Assembly (NCBI GenBank): GCA_030434245.1
Contig: JAUISX010000002.1
Location: 1 to 64,000 of the forward strand
Direction: 5' to 3'
DNA length: 64,000 bases
Origin: Porphyromonadaceae bacterium W3.11
GTDB taxonomy: Bacteria; Bacteroidota; Bacteroidia; Bacteroidales; Porphyromonadaceae
Below are positions 9,601-16,121 of this stretch, one piece after another; the first letter of the stretch is position 1, and each line of letters starts with the position of its first letter. The position numbers and the translations under genes are program-made. The notes beneath the pieces were generated by a model, which made no database searches, was not told the origin of the DNA, and saw only the letters and a program-made list of their open reading frames with translations.

Positions 9601-11668
9601 GGGTGCAGATGGGCGCAACGGTACCCCAGGCAAGGCGGGTGCAGATGGTCGCACCCCTTACCTGCATATCGCCTACGCCACATCAGCAGACGGAAAGAAG
9701 GGTTTTAGTACAACTGTGTCAGCAGGCAAGACCTATATCGGCACTTACACCGACTTTGTGAAGGCGGACAGCACTACTCCATCAGATTACAAGTGGACGC
9801 TCATTAAGGGTAAAAAAGGGGACCGAGGTCCGACTGGTCCGAAAGGCGACGGTCTAGACGTCAAGGACACTAGAAATGATAACCAACTGCCAAACTGGTA
9901 TCGTGAGAATTACCGACTCACAACCGTCAAGGAGTTTAAGTTTCAAGGTGTTATTGAAATTCCGAAGGTCTGGAGGGATGGCTCGTATTGCACGCTTGAG
10001 ACGACAGTCAATTGGGGTGATAAAAGTGGCGGTCGAGTGACGCAGAAAGCGACTCTTAACAGCGGTCAGGAGTTGTATCGTGTCGGTGGTGCTGATGATA
10101 GTGCGTGGGGCGAATGGAGCAATCTCAAAGCGGAGGTACAAGAGATCAACGCTGGACTTTCCAATGCCAACACCCTCATCTCATCGATCGAGACCATCAC
10201 TAAGCAACTGAAGGAGGGCAAACTTGATGCGAGCAAGTTCGATGACATCCGCTACCTCACCGACGCCCTCCAGCACGGCGAGACCACCATAGCTGGCGGT
10301 CTTCTGCTCACGAAATCCATCCTCATGAGCAACAAAGATGACGAGATCACTACCGCCATCTCTGGCTACTCCCATGGCGGCGGTGTAGCGTTCGAAGCTG
10401 GGATTAAGAACTATAAGCAAGAGAACCACACCTCCCGCGTGGTAATCAACCACGACGGCTCAGCTCGATTCGGAGACATGTACCTGAACGCTGACAAAGA
10501 GGATGTGGTGAAGTTTGTCGACCAGTCATCGGGTGAAAATCACGAGTATCTGAAGTTTGGTGGAACTGCCCCCAGCGAAAGCTACATGAACGATCAGAGT
10601 ACAGTGATTAAAGAGTTCCCGATGCCGTCTGTACGAGCTGAAAACAAGAGTGGCGAGTTCCTTATTGTGAAAGAAGATGAGAGTATCGAAAGCAACAGAG
10701 AGATAAGGCATGAGATTGAATTGACAGCGACAGCTGAGGCAGTCGCAACTCGGGAAGATCTTAACTCCGGAGGACTATCGATTATGTCAGCCCGTTCTGC
10801 TTATGAGCTAGGAAGTGACCGAGGAGACAGAATAATTAACTATCTGCCTGCCTGGGCGAATAGCACTGCTCATGTGGAAGTCAAAGTGTACAATAAATCT
10901 GGAGTCGTCGTCTGGAGCGACACAAGCACGAAAGTGACAGCAAGTGCACACGCCAAGGGATGCTCTGTCTCATACACGGAAATCTTACCCCTCGAGGATA
11001 TCCAAGATGTGCAGACCCAGACGAAGAAAGTATATATGCGCATTCCAGCAAATGTAATGGTAAAAGGGTACAAATGGAGGGTTTATCTTGTGGTGAATGG
11101 CTCTGCAAGCGACGGAGGAAGTTCTTATCGAGCATATACAAATGCGGGTAAAGAGTTCGTCCCTTACGACCTCTCAAAACCCTTTGTGGCACTAGCGAAA
11201 GACCGTGTAGCGTTTTTCTTTGGACGACAAAGGCAGATACTATTCAACTACTTAAGCAACTGGGTGGTGAAAATAGTGGGGGATGTCCTCGTGCAAGGTG
11301 TTATAAAAGCAAATGCAATAGAAGCTGACGAGTGGAGAGGCAGCGGTGCCGTCCTCGCTGGAGCGAGCTTCAACTTTAGCGGGGGTAAGATTAGACAGTT
11401 CGGGAGGTATTGCAAAAAACAAAAACGTGATTCGGCATCTGCATCGTACAACCATAATACAGGTGTGTTCACGGTCTACCACTCTATCCCTCATAGCAAC
11501 TATGTACCACTTGTGACGCCCTCTGGAACGAAAGGGAATAATCAGAATTGGAACTTATCCGTGAGAGTGTACGGGGTTAAGGCATACTCGTTTACGATGA
11601 AGCTTTTAACAAACGGAGACAACCCTGCTCAAAATGGCTTTAGCTATGTAGCGTTTCAAGCAGATTAA
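6623..11668 (+). CDS. Tail tip / fibre protein with collagen-like repeats
   Basis: A 1681-residue protein. Residues 1 to about 470 resemble the tail-associated (Tal/prophage endopeptidase tail) proteins that close the tail tip. From about 755 there are collagen-like Gly-X-Y runs (GKDGKDG, GLPGRDGKDG) that alternate with a module of about 50 residues containing HIAYA, then YIG, then YKW and LIKG; four copies of the module are visible up to about residue 1075. A further collagen-like patch (GDRGPTGPKGDG) leads to a long C-terminal part that ends in a beta-rich domain, likely the receptor binding end. Collagen repeats trimerise, so the protein probably forms a trimeric fibre. Part of the repeat region is duplicated exactly at DNA level. 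Confidence 0.8.
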   Translation: MITIYNAQGTKIIDVANLEGSYCDRSIMGGSTLQLVVKSDKPIDIPLNSYVEYEARRYTLLYPASIKKQHSKEFDYTLLFHGEEELLSSCLIKDISGGIPYRVKFAITAKPIDFVRCIVDSLNEHYGGGWSVGNVIEATEQTLAFSHEYCLGAISRVAEVFNTEFSVDNKTVSLGKVSIMEDNPLPMSYGNGKGFRPGTGRHNDGKKSAIGKLYVEGGTRNIDYSTYGAQTLLLPKSATLQYNGRTYHTDAHGMYITCDQAIGTAEDSYDGSAVYPMREGTVSEVIEEADGYDFTDTSIPESLNFNDYRIKGEKAVVVFQTGALTGREFALVQTKGKLSGYIHSERKFKLVSEEQDGFMMPGGNFVPKEGDKYAIFNITLPAEYLSNASQRLFEEAVRYFDTVINPPYIFSGEVDPIWAKKEWLRIGGYMQPGGHLLFSDPQYHPEGSVIRVTGVRTLLDKPYAPQLTLSNAPAALSVSNALSKLEADKVIAERERRAQQRSQRQDYQQALEFIGMVEKAIEGLEGFTARIKPSVVETMAILIGSQATQFGFVQAINSLEAAPFSVNYDPSTKRVIISKGIIRHQTIGITDMTANRPATDYRYWSIPEYISPALTDDFASYYIYAKVDRDGEIGNYLLSEKPIEMESNPQSYHLLIGTLSSIVDGDRAYNKLYGYSLFTPGQMVLNTISSTNGAMTINLETGEIYSDAIHFRRPDTQEETNLIDYIDEVDTHHPIIKNGTWWRWDGTQYVDTGEPAQGADGKDGKDGLQGLQGKDGKDGLPGRDGKDGKTQYTHIAYANNASGGGFSQSPTGKAYIGMYVDFVATDSSDPKKYKWSLIKGADGRDGIAGKAGKDGRTPYLHIAYANSSDGRQGFSVSDSQGKSYIGQYTDYNQADSTDPTQYKWTLIKGRDGRDGKDGKDGLQGLQGKDGKDGLPGRDGKDGKTQYTHIAYANNASGGGFSQSPTGKAYIGMYVDFVQEDSSDHKKYKWSLIKGADGRNGTPGKAGADGRTPYLHIAYATSADGKKGFSTTVSAGKTYIGTYTDFVKADSTTPSDYKWTLIKGKKGDRGPTGPKGDGLDVKDTRNDNQLPNWYRENYRLTTVKEFKFQGVIEIPKVWRDGSYCTLETTVNWGDKSGGRVTQKATLNSGQELYRVGGADDSAWGEWSNLKAEVQEINAGLSNANTLISSIETITKQLKEGKLDASKFDDIRYLTDALQHGETTIAGGLLLTKSILMSNKDDEITTAISGYSHGGGVAFEAGIKNYKQENHTSRVVINHDGSARFGDMYLNADKEDVVKFVDQSSGENHEYLKFGGTAPSESYMNDQSTVIKEFPMPSVRAENKSGEFLIVKEDESIESNREIRHEIELTATAEAVATREDLNSGGLSIMSARSAYELGSDRGDRIINYLPAWANSTAHVEVKVYNKSGVVVWSDTSTKVTASAHAKGCSVSYTEILPLEDIQDVQTQTKKVYMRIPANVMVKGYKWRVYLVVNGSASDGGSSYRAYTNAGKEFVPYDLSKPFVALAKDRVAFFFGRQRQILFNYLSNWVVKIVGDVLVQGVIKANAIEADEWRGSGAVLAGASFNFSGGKIRQFGRYCKKQKRDSASASYNHNTGVFTVYHSIPHSNYVPLVTPSGTKGNNQNWNLSVRVYGVKAYSFTMKLLTNGDNPAQNGFSYVAFQAD
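8900..9087 (+). repeat. 188-bp exact direct repeat, copy 1 (within tail fibre gene)
   Basis: Bases 8900-9087 are identical to 9362-9549. The spacing is 462 bp, which is 154 codons, so loss or gain of a unit by recombination keeps the frame. The copy covers a collagen-like run and the first half of one HIAYA module. Confidence 0.95.
9362..9549 (+). repeat. 188-bp exact direct repeat, copy 2 (within tail fibre gene)
   Basis: Second copy of the repeat at 8900-9087, without a mismatch by eye. The modules outside the copies have diverged, so this duplication or gene conversion is recent relative to the rest of the array. Confidence 0.95.
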
Positions 11669-11677
11669 GACAACAAA

Positions 11678-11703
11678 AAGGGCTAGCAAAATAGCTAGCC
11701 CTT
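11678..11703. terminator. Bidirectional terminator hairpin
   Basis: A perfect 10-bp stem (aagggctagc with gctagccctt) around a 6-nt loop lies between the converging tail fibre gene and lipoprotein gene. A-rich sequence before and T-containing sequence after fit use from both sides. Confidence 0.75.
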
Positions 11704-11726
11704 ATGAAAGTTATATGATTATGATA

Positions 11727-12308
11727 TTATTGCAACCCTTTCTCTTTAAGTGCGAGCCACTCTGCTTTAGTGCAAGGAATTGCGGTATAGGCTTCATGGA
11801 AGAGACGGTATACATCATCGTATCTACCCTCGTTGTATGCTTTCTTTATCTCACGCTCAGCTTCCTCCATAACGGAGTTGGGGATATATCCTCCTATATC
11901 GCCCTCATCGATAGGTATGCCAACGCGTACATCTCGAAGTCCTATAAAATATTCGTTGAGTGTTCCGTCCTTATTGATTACTTGCTCGCCCCACATCTTG
12001 ATTCGCTCTCCCTCTATATCCTTTTGCACATCTTCGATAGATACATTCGACTCGGCAATCTCGCCATCATCGTTTCGATGAAGGTAGCAAAACACTATTG
12101 CCTTCTCAACGAGCTGTCGAGGTGTAAGGCGGGTAAACTCATCGCCCTCAATTGGGGTAACATCTGCTATAATTGCTTTCATATTAGCTGGATTTTTAAC
12201 GTTCACGTAGAGCATCGCTCCTTGCTTCAAAACCTTTGGCTTCTCCTTGCAGGACGCAAGCCCGATAACCATCATTGCTCCAATGAGCAGGTACAAAAAT
12301 CGTCTCAT
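11727..12308 (-). CDS. Prophage-borne lipoprotein (possible moron)
   Basis: A 193-residue protein with a lipoprotein signal and lipobox GLASC (Cys20). The mature part is charged and mixed alpha/beta; I recognise no family. It is the only gene of the phage block read from the opposite strand, lies between the fibre gene and the right end, and shares a terminator with the fibre gene. Independent genes at this place are often morons: expressed in the lysogen, sometimes as surface proteins that block other phages. That role is a guess from position and lipid anchor. Confidence 0.6.
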   Translation of the reverse strand: MRRFLYLLIGAMMVIGLASCKEKPKVLKQGAMLYVNVKNPANMKAIIADVTPIEGDEFTRLTPRQLVEKAIVFCYLHRNDDGEIAESNVSIEDVQKDIEGERIKMWGEQVINKDGTLNEYFIGLRDVRVGIPIDEGDIGGYIPNSVMEEAEREIKKAYNEGRYDDVYRLFHEAYTAIPCTKAEWLALKEKGLQ

Positions 12309-12377
12309 ACTTTACAACCATCTTAAATTAAATACTTACTACATACAAACTTACCAAAATTAAAATGAATAAAAGTA

Positions 12378-12548
12378 ATGGAATACTGGCTTGATAAAAT
12401 TAAAGTTACGATTCAGACGGTTATCGTCTTCCTGCTTGCGTTCTTGACCCCGATGAAGAACGCAATCGAGGTGCTACTTATTGTCGCTGTTGCCGACTTC
12501 TTCGCAGGGATGGCTGGCAATGTATGGACTGGAAAGGAGTCGAAGTAG
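12378..12548 (+). CDS. Short or truncated phage holin
   Basis: An ATG frame of 56 residues. It reads MEYWLDKIKVTIQTVIV and continues through two hydrophobic stretches (about residues 11-25 and 30-46) to DFFAGMAGNVWTGKES, the start of Bacteroidetes phage holins, which usually run to about 130-150 residues. It stops right after the KES stretch. Holins make the inner-membrane hole that triggers lysis. Either the gene has lost its 3' part or this is a mini-form with two membrane helices. It is on the phage strand and is followed by a strong hairpin. No endolysin gene follows, unlike in complete phages. Confidence 0.5.
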   Translation: MEYWLDKIKVTIQTVIVFLLAFLTPMKNAIEVLLIVAVADFFAGMAGNVWTGKESK

Positions 12549-12570
12549 TCGCTATTAAGTGACAAATGTG

Positions 12571-12602
12571 GAAGCCCGGGCTATTTCGGTAGCCCGGGCT
12601 TC
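12571..12602. terminator. Terminator-like hairpin after holin
   Basis: A perfect 13-bp GC-rich stem (gaagcccgggcta with tagcccgggcttc) closes a 6-nt loop (tttcgg). It is 22 bp after the holin stop and likely ends late phage transcription. Only a short T-containing tail follows. Confidence 0.65.
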
Positions 12603-12677
12603 TTAGTTCGTTCTCCACTCGACCACCACCAGAGAGCGAATAATATTATAAATGTACGTGTGCGTCACAATCAAATG

Positions 12678-12759
12678 AGCCGTTTCGTTTTTCCTACCAC
12701 CCATCCAATCAATAAAGAAAAAAGCCATTTCGTTTTGTCTTCGAGAGCCGTTTCGTTTC
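12678..12759 (+). repeat. Three 14-bp repeats at the prophage right end
   Basis: AGCCGTTTCGTTTT occurs at 12678-12691, with one mismatch at 12723-12736 (AGCCATTTCGTTTT) and one at 12746-12759 (AGCCGTTTCGTTTC). Starts are 45 and 23 bp apart. All three point the same way. Spaced direct repeats close to the element end would suit binding sites for a phage transposase, as at the Mu attR end. The function is inferred. Confidence 0.7.
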
Positions 12760-12770
12760 GACGGTTATAA

Positions 12771-13520
12771 TGGAAAGCAGAATATGGCTGGTATGACTGT
12801 AACAAAAAATATTCTTCCCGTAATGAGGGAGGCAAGGAATCAGACTCTGAGATGTGCTGGGCAGCTGCCAATTCCAATTCTATCCATTGGTGGCTAGAAC
12901 AAAATAAAGATTATATCAAGCGCTATGGTACTTATACTGGTCCTAGTCATTATAGCTTGTCTGATAGTGAGGTCTTTTCATTTTTCAAAAAACATTTCGA
13001 GAATACTGGTAATGATTTGGGTGCTACGTTGAGTTGGTTCTTTACTGGTCGATATGGCTTAGAGACCAAAGACGGAGCTGCATTTTTCGAAGATGTCCTA
13101 GGGAAAGATGAAATCGTGGCTAGGATTGTATCCGTATATGCTGATAATATGACACAAGAGATAAAGAAAGCACTCCAATCAAAGGAGGCAATCACCTGTG
13201 GTATCAAGTTGCCTCGTCTGAATCACGCTATATCGATTTGGGGTGCTGACTTTGATAGCGATGGAAATGTCTCAGCCATCTATATCGCAGATAGCAATGA
13301 CCGAGATATCTCCGAGCAGGAAAAAGTATGTTCATATTATTGGGATCGCTGCCGAGTCCCGGCAGGCTTAATACGCAAGCCCATTAAGATAAGAGATGGC
13401 AATGTATATATGGAAAGTAGTTCCCCTGGTTATTTTACTATCCAAATATATGAATTGAACTTCTTGAGTTTGAAAACCAAGGAGTGGGAAGATTACTTCC
13501 GTCGCCATCCGAAGTTATGA
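12771..13520 (+). pseudogene. IdeS/Mac-family cysteine protease, 5' part missing
   Basis: The open frame reads GWYD, then the lysine that aligns with IdeS K84 (12804-12806), then MCWAAANS with the catalytic Cys (12855-12857), HWWLEQNKDYIKRYG, then NHAISIWGADFDSDG with the catalytic His (13224-13226) and AIYIADSND with the Asp (13290-13292). Streptococcal IdeS has nearly the same blocks (HWWFDQNKDQIKRY, NHVINLWGADFDSNG). IdeS cleaves the IgG hinge. Here a TAA lies at 12768-12770, no signal peptide is present, and the first ATG (12852) sits just before the catalytic Cys and would drop the lysine. So the domain is intact from about GWYD on but the gene has no start: a fragment, probably cut by the prophage. 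Confidence 0.8.
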
Positions 13521-13559
13521 CATCCTCGCAGGTGTAGTATATCTACTGCTTGTGGGTAG

Positions 13560-13590
13560 TGTCCCAAAAAGTGTTTACGCCAGAATGCGA
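13560..13590. repeat. Solitary IS256-type end
   Basis: The 31 bases match the left inverted repeat of the complete IS at 45675 (tgtcccaaaaagtg then cgccagaatgcg) with few mismatches, and even the preceding ggtag is shared. No transposase or second end is near, so this is a scar of an old copy. Confidence 0.75.
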
Positions 13591-13647
13591 TAGGGATGTG
13601 TTCGGCAAAGGGTAAAACCATAGATTTTCCTTGGTTATCAAATAATA

Positions 13648-13681
13648 GTGGGGAATACTTTCTCATGAAAGTATTCCCCAC
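13648..13681. terminator. Terminator hairpin downstream of sufE
   Basis: A perfect 15-bp stem (gtggggaatactttc with gaaagtattccccac) has a 4-nt loop. It lies 33 bp past the sufE stop on the - strand and is followed there by T-rich sequence (tattatttg), so it ends the sufE transcript. Confidence 0.8.
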
Positions 13682-13714
13682 CATCTTATATCTTAAGATA
13701 TATAGCCAATCACA

Positions 13715-14131
13715 CTACTGTAGTTGAGATGCGGCAAGCAACTTAATATGACGTACCATACTCAACAATCCATTAGATCTTGTAGGAGAAAGATGCTCCT
13801 TCAAGCCCACTTCATCTATGAAGTAGAGATCAGCGTTCAATATATCTTCAGGTTTCTGACCACTAAGTACTCTTAACAACATCGCTATGATGCCCTTTAC
13901 AATAACAGCATCGCTGTCAGCTCTCAATTGAAGTCGTCCCTCATCATCCATTTCACCCGTGATCCAAACTCGACTTTGACAGCCTTCTATCACGTTATTG
14001 GGGACTTTATCAGCCTCTGGAAGAGGCTCGAGCTGTCCACCCATATCAATGATGAGTTGATAGCGATCCATCCAATCGTCTAAAAGTGAAAAATCATCGA
14101 TAATCTCGTCTTGTATATCTTTAATAGTCAT
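13715..14131 (-). CDS. sufE: SufE sulfur acceptor protein
   Basis: A 138-residue SufE-family protein, counted from the ATG at 14131 (a GTG precedes it). SufE takes persulfide sulfur from the cysteine desulfurase SufS and passes it to the SufBCD scaffold for Fe-S cluster building in the cytoplasm. The acceptor Cys51 sits in the signature VIEGCQSRVW. Family length is about 140. The gene lies 14 nt below the dehydrogenase gene, so the two are probably co-transcribed, and a strong hairpin follows. No other suf gene is in the window. Confidence 0.92.
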   Translation of the reverse strand: MTIKDIQDEIIDDFSLLDDWMDRYQLIIDMGGQLEPLPEADKVPNNVIEGCQSRVWITGEMDDEGRLQLRADSDAVIVKGIIAMLLRVLSGQKPEDILNADLYFIDEVGLKEHLSPTRSNGLLSMVRHIKLLAASQLQ

Positions 14132-14147
14132 CACCGTCTAGTACTCT

Positions 14148-15101
14148 TTACTTCTTGTATCTTTCGGATAGCACCTTAAGCATATCCTTAGTCATACTTT
14201 CTAGATCATACTTAGGATTCCAGTCCCACTCTGCTCTAGCACAACTATCATCTAATGAATTTGGCCATGAATCAGCAATACTCTGACGTAAAGGATCCAC
14301 ATCATAAGTCATTGTGAAGTCTGGCATTTCCTTCTTAATCGCTTGATAGATATCATTAGGCTCGAAGCTCATACTAGCAATATTAAAGGAGTTACGATGC
14401 TTCAATCTAGTAGGATCAGCCTCCATCAATTGTACCATTGCTTTAAGAGCATCAGGCATATACATCATATCCATATAAGTCCCCTCTTTGATAGGACATA
14501 CAAACTTTCCCTCTTGGACCGCTTTGTAATAAATATCTACAGCATAGTCTGTTGTTCCTCCCCCAGGAAGTGCTACGTTTGAAATCAAACCTGGGAAACG
14601 TACTGAGCGGGTATCCACCCCAAAGCGTTTGAAGTAATAGTCACTAAGCAACTCTCCTGATACCTTAGTAACACCATACATAGTGCTAGGTCTCTGAATA
14701 GTATCTTGTGGGGTCTTATCCTTTGGAGTATCTTTTCCGAACGCACCAATCGAACTTGGAGTAAATACGGCACAATTCTTTTCGCGGGCAACTTCTAGGG
14801 TATTAAAAAGTCCGCCCAACCCAATTTGCCATGCCAGCTGTGGCTTAGCTTCCGCTACTGCACTAAGAAGAGCTGCAAGATTATAAATAGTATCAATATT
14901 ATATTTTGATACCACGTCCGCAATTTGCTGTGCATTGGTGATATCTACAATCTCTGCAGGACCGCTTTCCAAAAGCTCGCCCTTTGGTGCTTGTGCAGGA
15001 ATATAGCCAGCAACGACATTTCCATCGTAGCGCTCGCGAAGATACATAGTCAACTCTGAACCAATCTGTCCAGTAGAACCAATGATTAGGATATTTTTCA
15101 T
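14148..15101 (-). CDS. L-threonine 3-dehydrogenase, SDR type
   Basis: A 317-residue protein of the extended short-chain dehydrogenase/epimerase class, counted from the ATG at 15101; a TTG lies three codons upstream. The NAD-binding motif GSTGQIG is at residues 8-14 and the catalytic Tyr142-x3-Lys146 is in MYGVTKVSGE, with serines at 116-117. Length and overall sequence match the SDR-type threonine dehydrogenases, which oxidise threonine to 2-amino-3-ketobutyrate, rather than UDP-sugar epimerases. Threonine use fits an amino-acid-fermenting organism. A TATCTTTG -7 box lies at 15194-15201, about 90 bp upstream. Confidence 0.82.
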   Translation of the reverse strand: MKNILIIGSTGQIGSELTMYLRERYDGNVVAGYIPAQAPKGELLESGPAEIVDITNAQQIADVVSKYNIDTIYNLAALLSAVAEAKPQLAWQIGLGGLFNTLEVAREKNCAVFTPSSIGAFGKDTPKDKTPQDTIQRPSTMYGVTKVSGELLSDYYFKRFGVDTRSVRFPGLISNVALPGGGTTDYAVDIYYKAVQEGKFVCPIKEGTYMDMMYMPDALKAMVQLMEADPTRLKHRNSFNIASMSFEPNDIYQAIKKEMPDFTMTYDVDPLRQSIADSWPNSLDDSCARAEWDWNPKYDLESMTKDMLKVLSERYKK

Positions 15102-15193
15102 AATAAGCAATAATTATTTTTGATGGTAGTTTTGAATAGAGTAGCTTGCCTAACGAGAATGGCTTTTTTACTCACCATCCCACTACTCAACCG

Positions 15194-15201
15194 CAAAGAT
15201 A
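15194..15201 (-). promoter_or_regulatory. -7 promoter element for the threonine dehydrogenase/sufE pair
   Basis: On the - strand the bases read TATCTTTG, matching the Bacteroidetes -7 consensus TAnnTTTG. I see no good TTTG at -33. The start codon is about 90 bp downstream. Confidence 0.4.
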
Positions 15202-15374
15202 GCAATTTTTATAATACTATCTCATTAATAATGTGTGCTTTATAACAAAGATTTTCACCTCTCCTATTGATTTTTTATACTTATAGGATCAATCTCAAAA
15301 TTAAGAGATAGTCATTTTAGACATCTATGACTGTTACGATGAAGTCCGAAGAAATTCTGAGAAGAGGAGACCTA

Positions 15375-16121
15375 TTAGCGTGCTTTACAAACGATCTGAT
15401 TATCAAATGATAATTTAATAAGACCATATTTATTCGCACCTACTTGTGGTACAATCTCTTTGTAGAATATTTTGATCTTGTCCAAGTCTTCATCTAGATT
15501 TTGAACTCCTATAGTCTCAAAAACGTAATCCCCCACCCTGGGATAAAAGTGTATCTTGCTTGGAGAGAAGACCTCTATCAGACCGAAAAAGGAATACCAT
15601 TCATCATGCTCCTGTAGATATTGTGCTAAAGGTAATAAGACCTCCTTACGCATCTCCTCATCGTCCTTTGAAAGCTTGACTATTGGTAAATAGACAGCCA
15701 CCCCACCATTTGTAGATAAATAATCTCCATCTTCATCAAGAAAGTAGGATTTATCAGAATTGAAAAATCGTAAAATTGGTTTTCGTCCTGTAATATCAAT
15801 ATTCAATTGATGTTCTTCAGGGGAAATATAAGCATTAACACTTTTAATAAATGGTATATTACTCTTTAAGGCCGTCTCGACATCCTCTGTATTAATCGCT
15901 TGAAGCTTTTCATCTTCAATGTTAAATGGAAGATGCTTGATGATGACCTCCTTAGGCAAAAGCTCTTCGGACTTACTTGGGTGATGCACATCGATATGTG
16001 TTAGCTTTGGAACTACAGAGTACCGAGCCTGCCCTTTCATTAGAAAATAGGAAGCACCTAAGCCCCCTAGCAAAACCAGAGCTAAAATCCACTTAAGTAT
16101 TATAATGATAGTTTTCTTCAT
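15375..16121 (-). CDS. ftsQ: Cell division protein FtsQ
   Basis: A 248-residue protein with a short cytoplasmic N-terminus, one membrane helix (about residues 8-27) and a periplasmic part that begins with a POTRA-like region (THIDVHHPSKSEELLP onward), as in FtsQ. FtsQ links early and late divisome proteins through FtsB/FtsL. The start ATG overlaps the murC stop by 4 nt, so translation is coupled. In the usual dcw cluster ftsA and ftsZ come next; here 260 bp of non-coding sequence and threonine dehydrogenase follow instead. FtsQ is poorly conserved in Bacteroidetes, but position settles the call. Confidence 0.85.
   Translation of the reverse strand: MKKTIIIILKWILALVLLGGLGASYFLMKGQARYSVVPKLTHIDVHHPSKSEELLPKEVIIKHLPFNIEDEKLQAINTEDVETALKSNIPFIKSVNAYISPEEHQLNIDITGRKPILRFFNSDKSYFLDEDGDYLSTNGGVAVYLPIVKLSKDDEEMRKEVLLPLAQYLQEHDEWYSFFGLIEVFSPSKIHFYPRVGDYVFETIGVQNLDEDLDKIKIFYKEIVPQVGANKYGLIKLSFDNQIVCKAR

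Larger units (their letters stand above)
1..12779 (+). mobile_element. Right part of a prophage, probably Mu-like (transposable)
   Basis: The stretch carries phage tail genes in the usual order (tail tube, tail chaperone, tape measure, distal tail, tip/fibre), all on one strand, plus a spanin-like gene, an HU-like gene and a short holin. The left part lies outside the window. The right boundary is inferred: three copies of a 14-bp repeat lie at 12678-12759 and an IdeS-type protease frame without a start begins at about 12771-12780. Repeated transposase sites near the end and insertion inside a gene are features of Mu-like phages. No integrase, transposase or head gene is visible here, so the class of phage is an inference. 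Confidence 0.6.

Noticed and set aside
11715-12326. + strand frame opposite the phage lipoprotein
   Set aside because: The - strand frame has a clean lipoprotein signal; the + frame lacks any recognisable feature.
12671-12877. Short - strand frame across the prophage/IdeS junction
   Set aside because: It overlaps the IdeS homology and the 14-bp repeats; no support.
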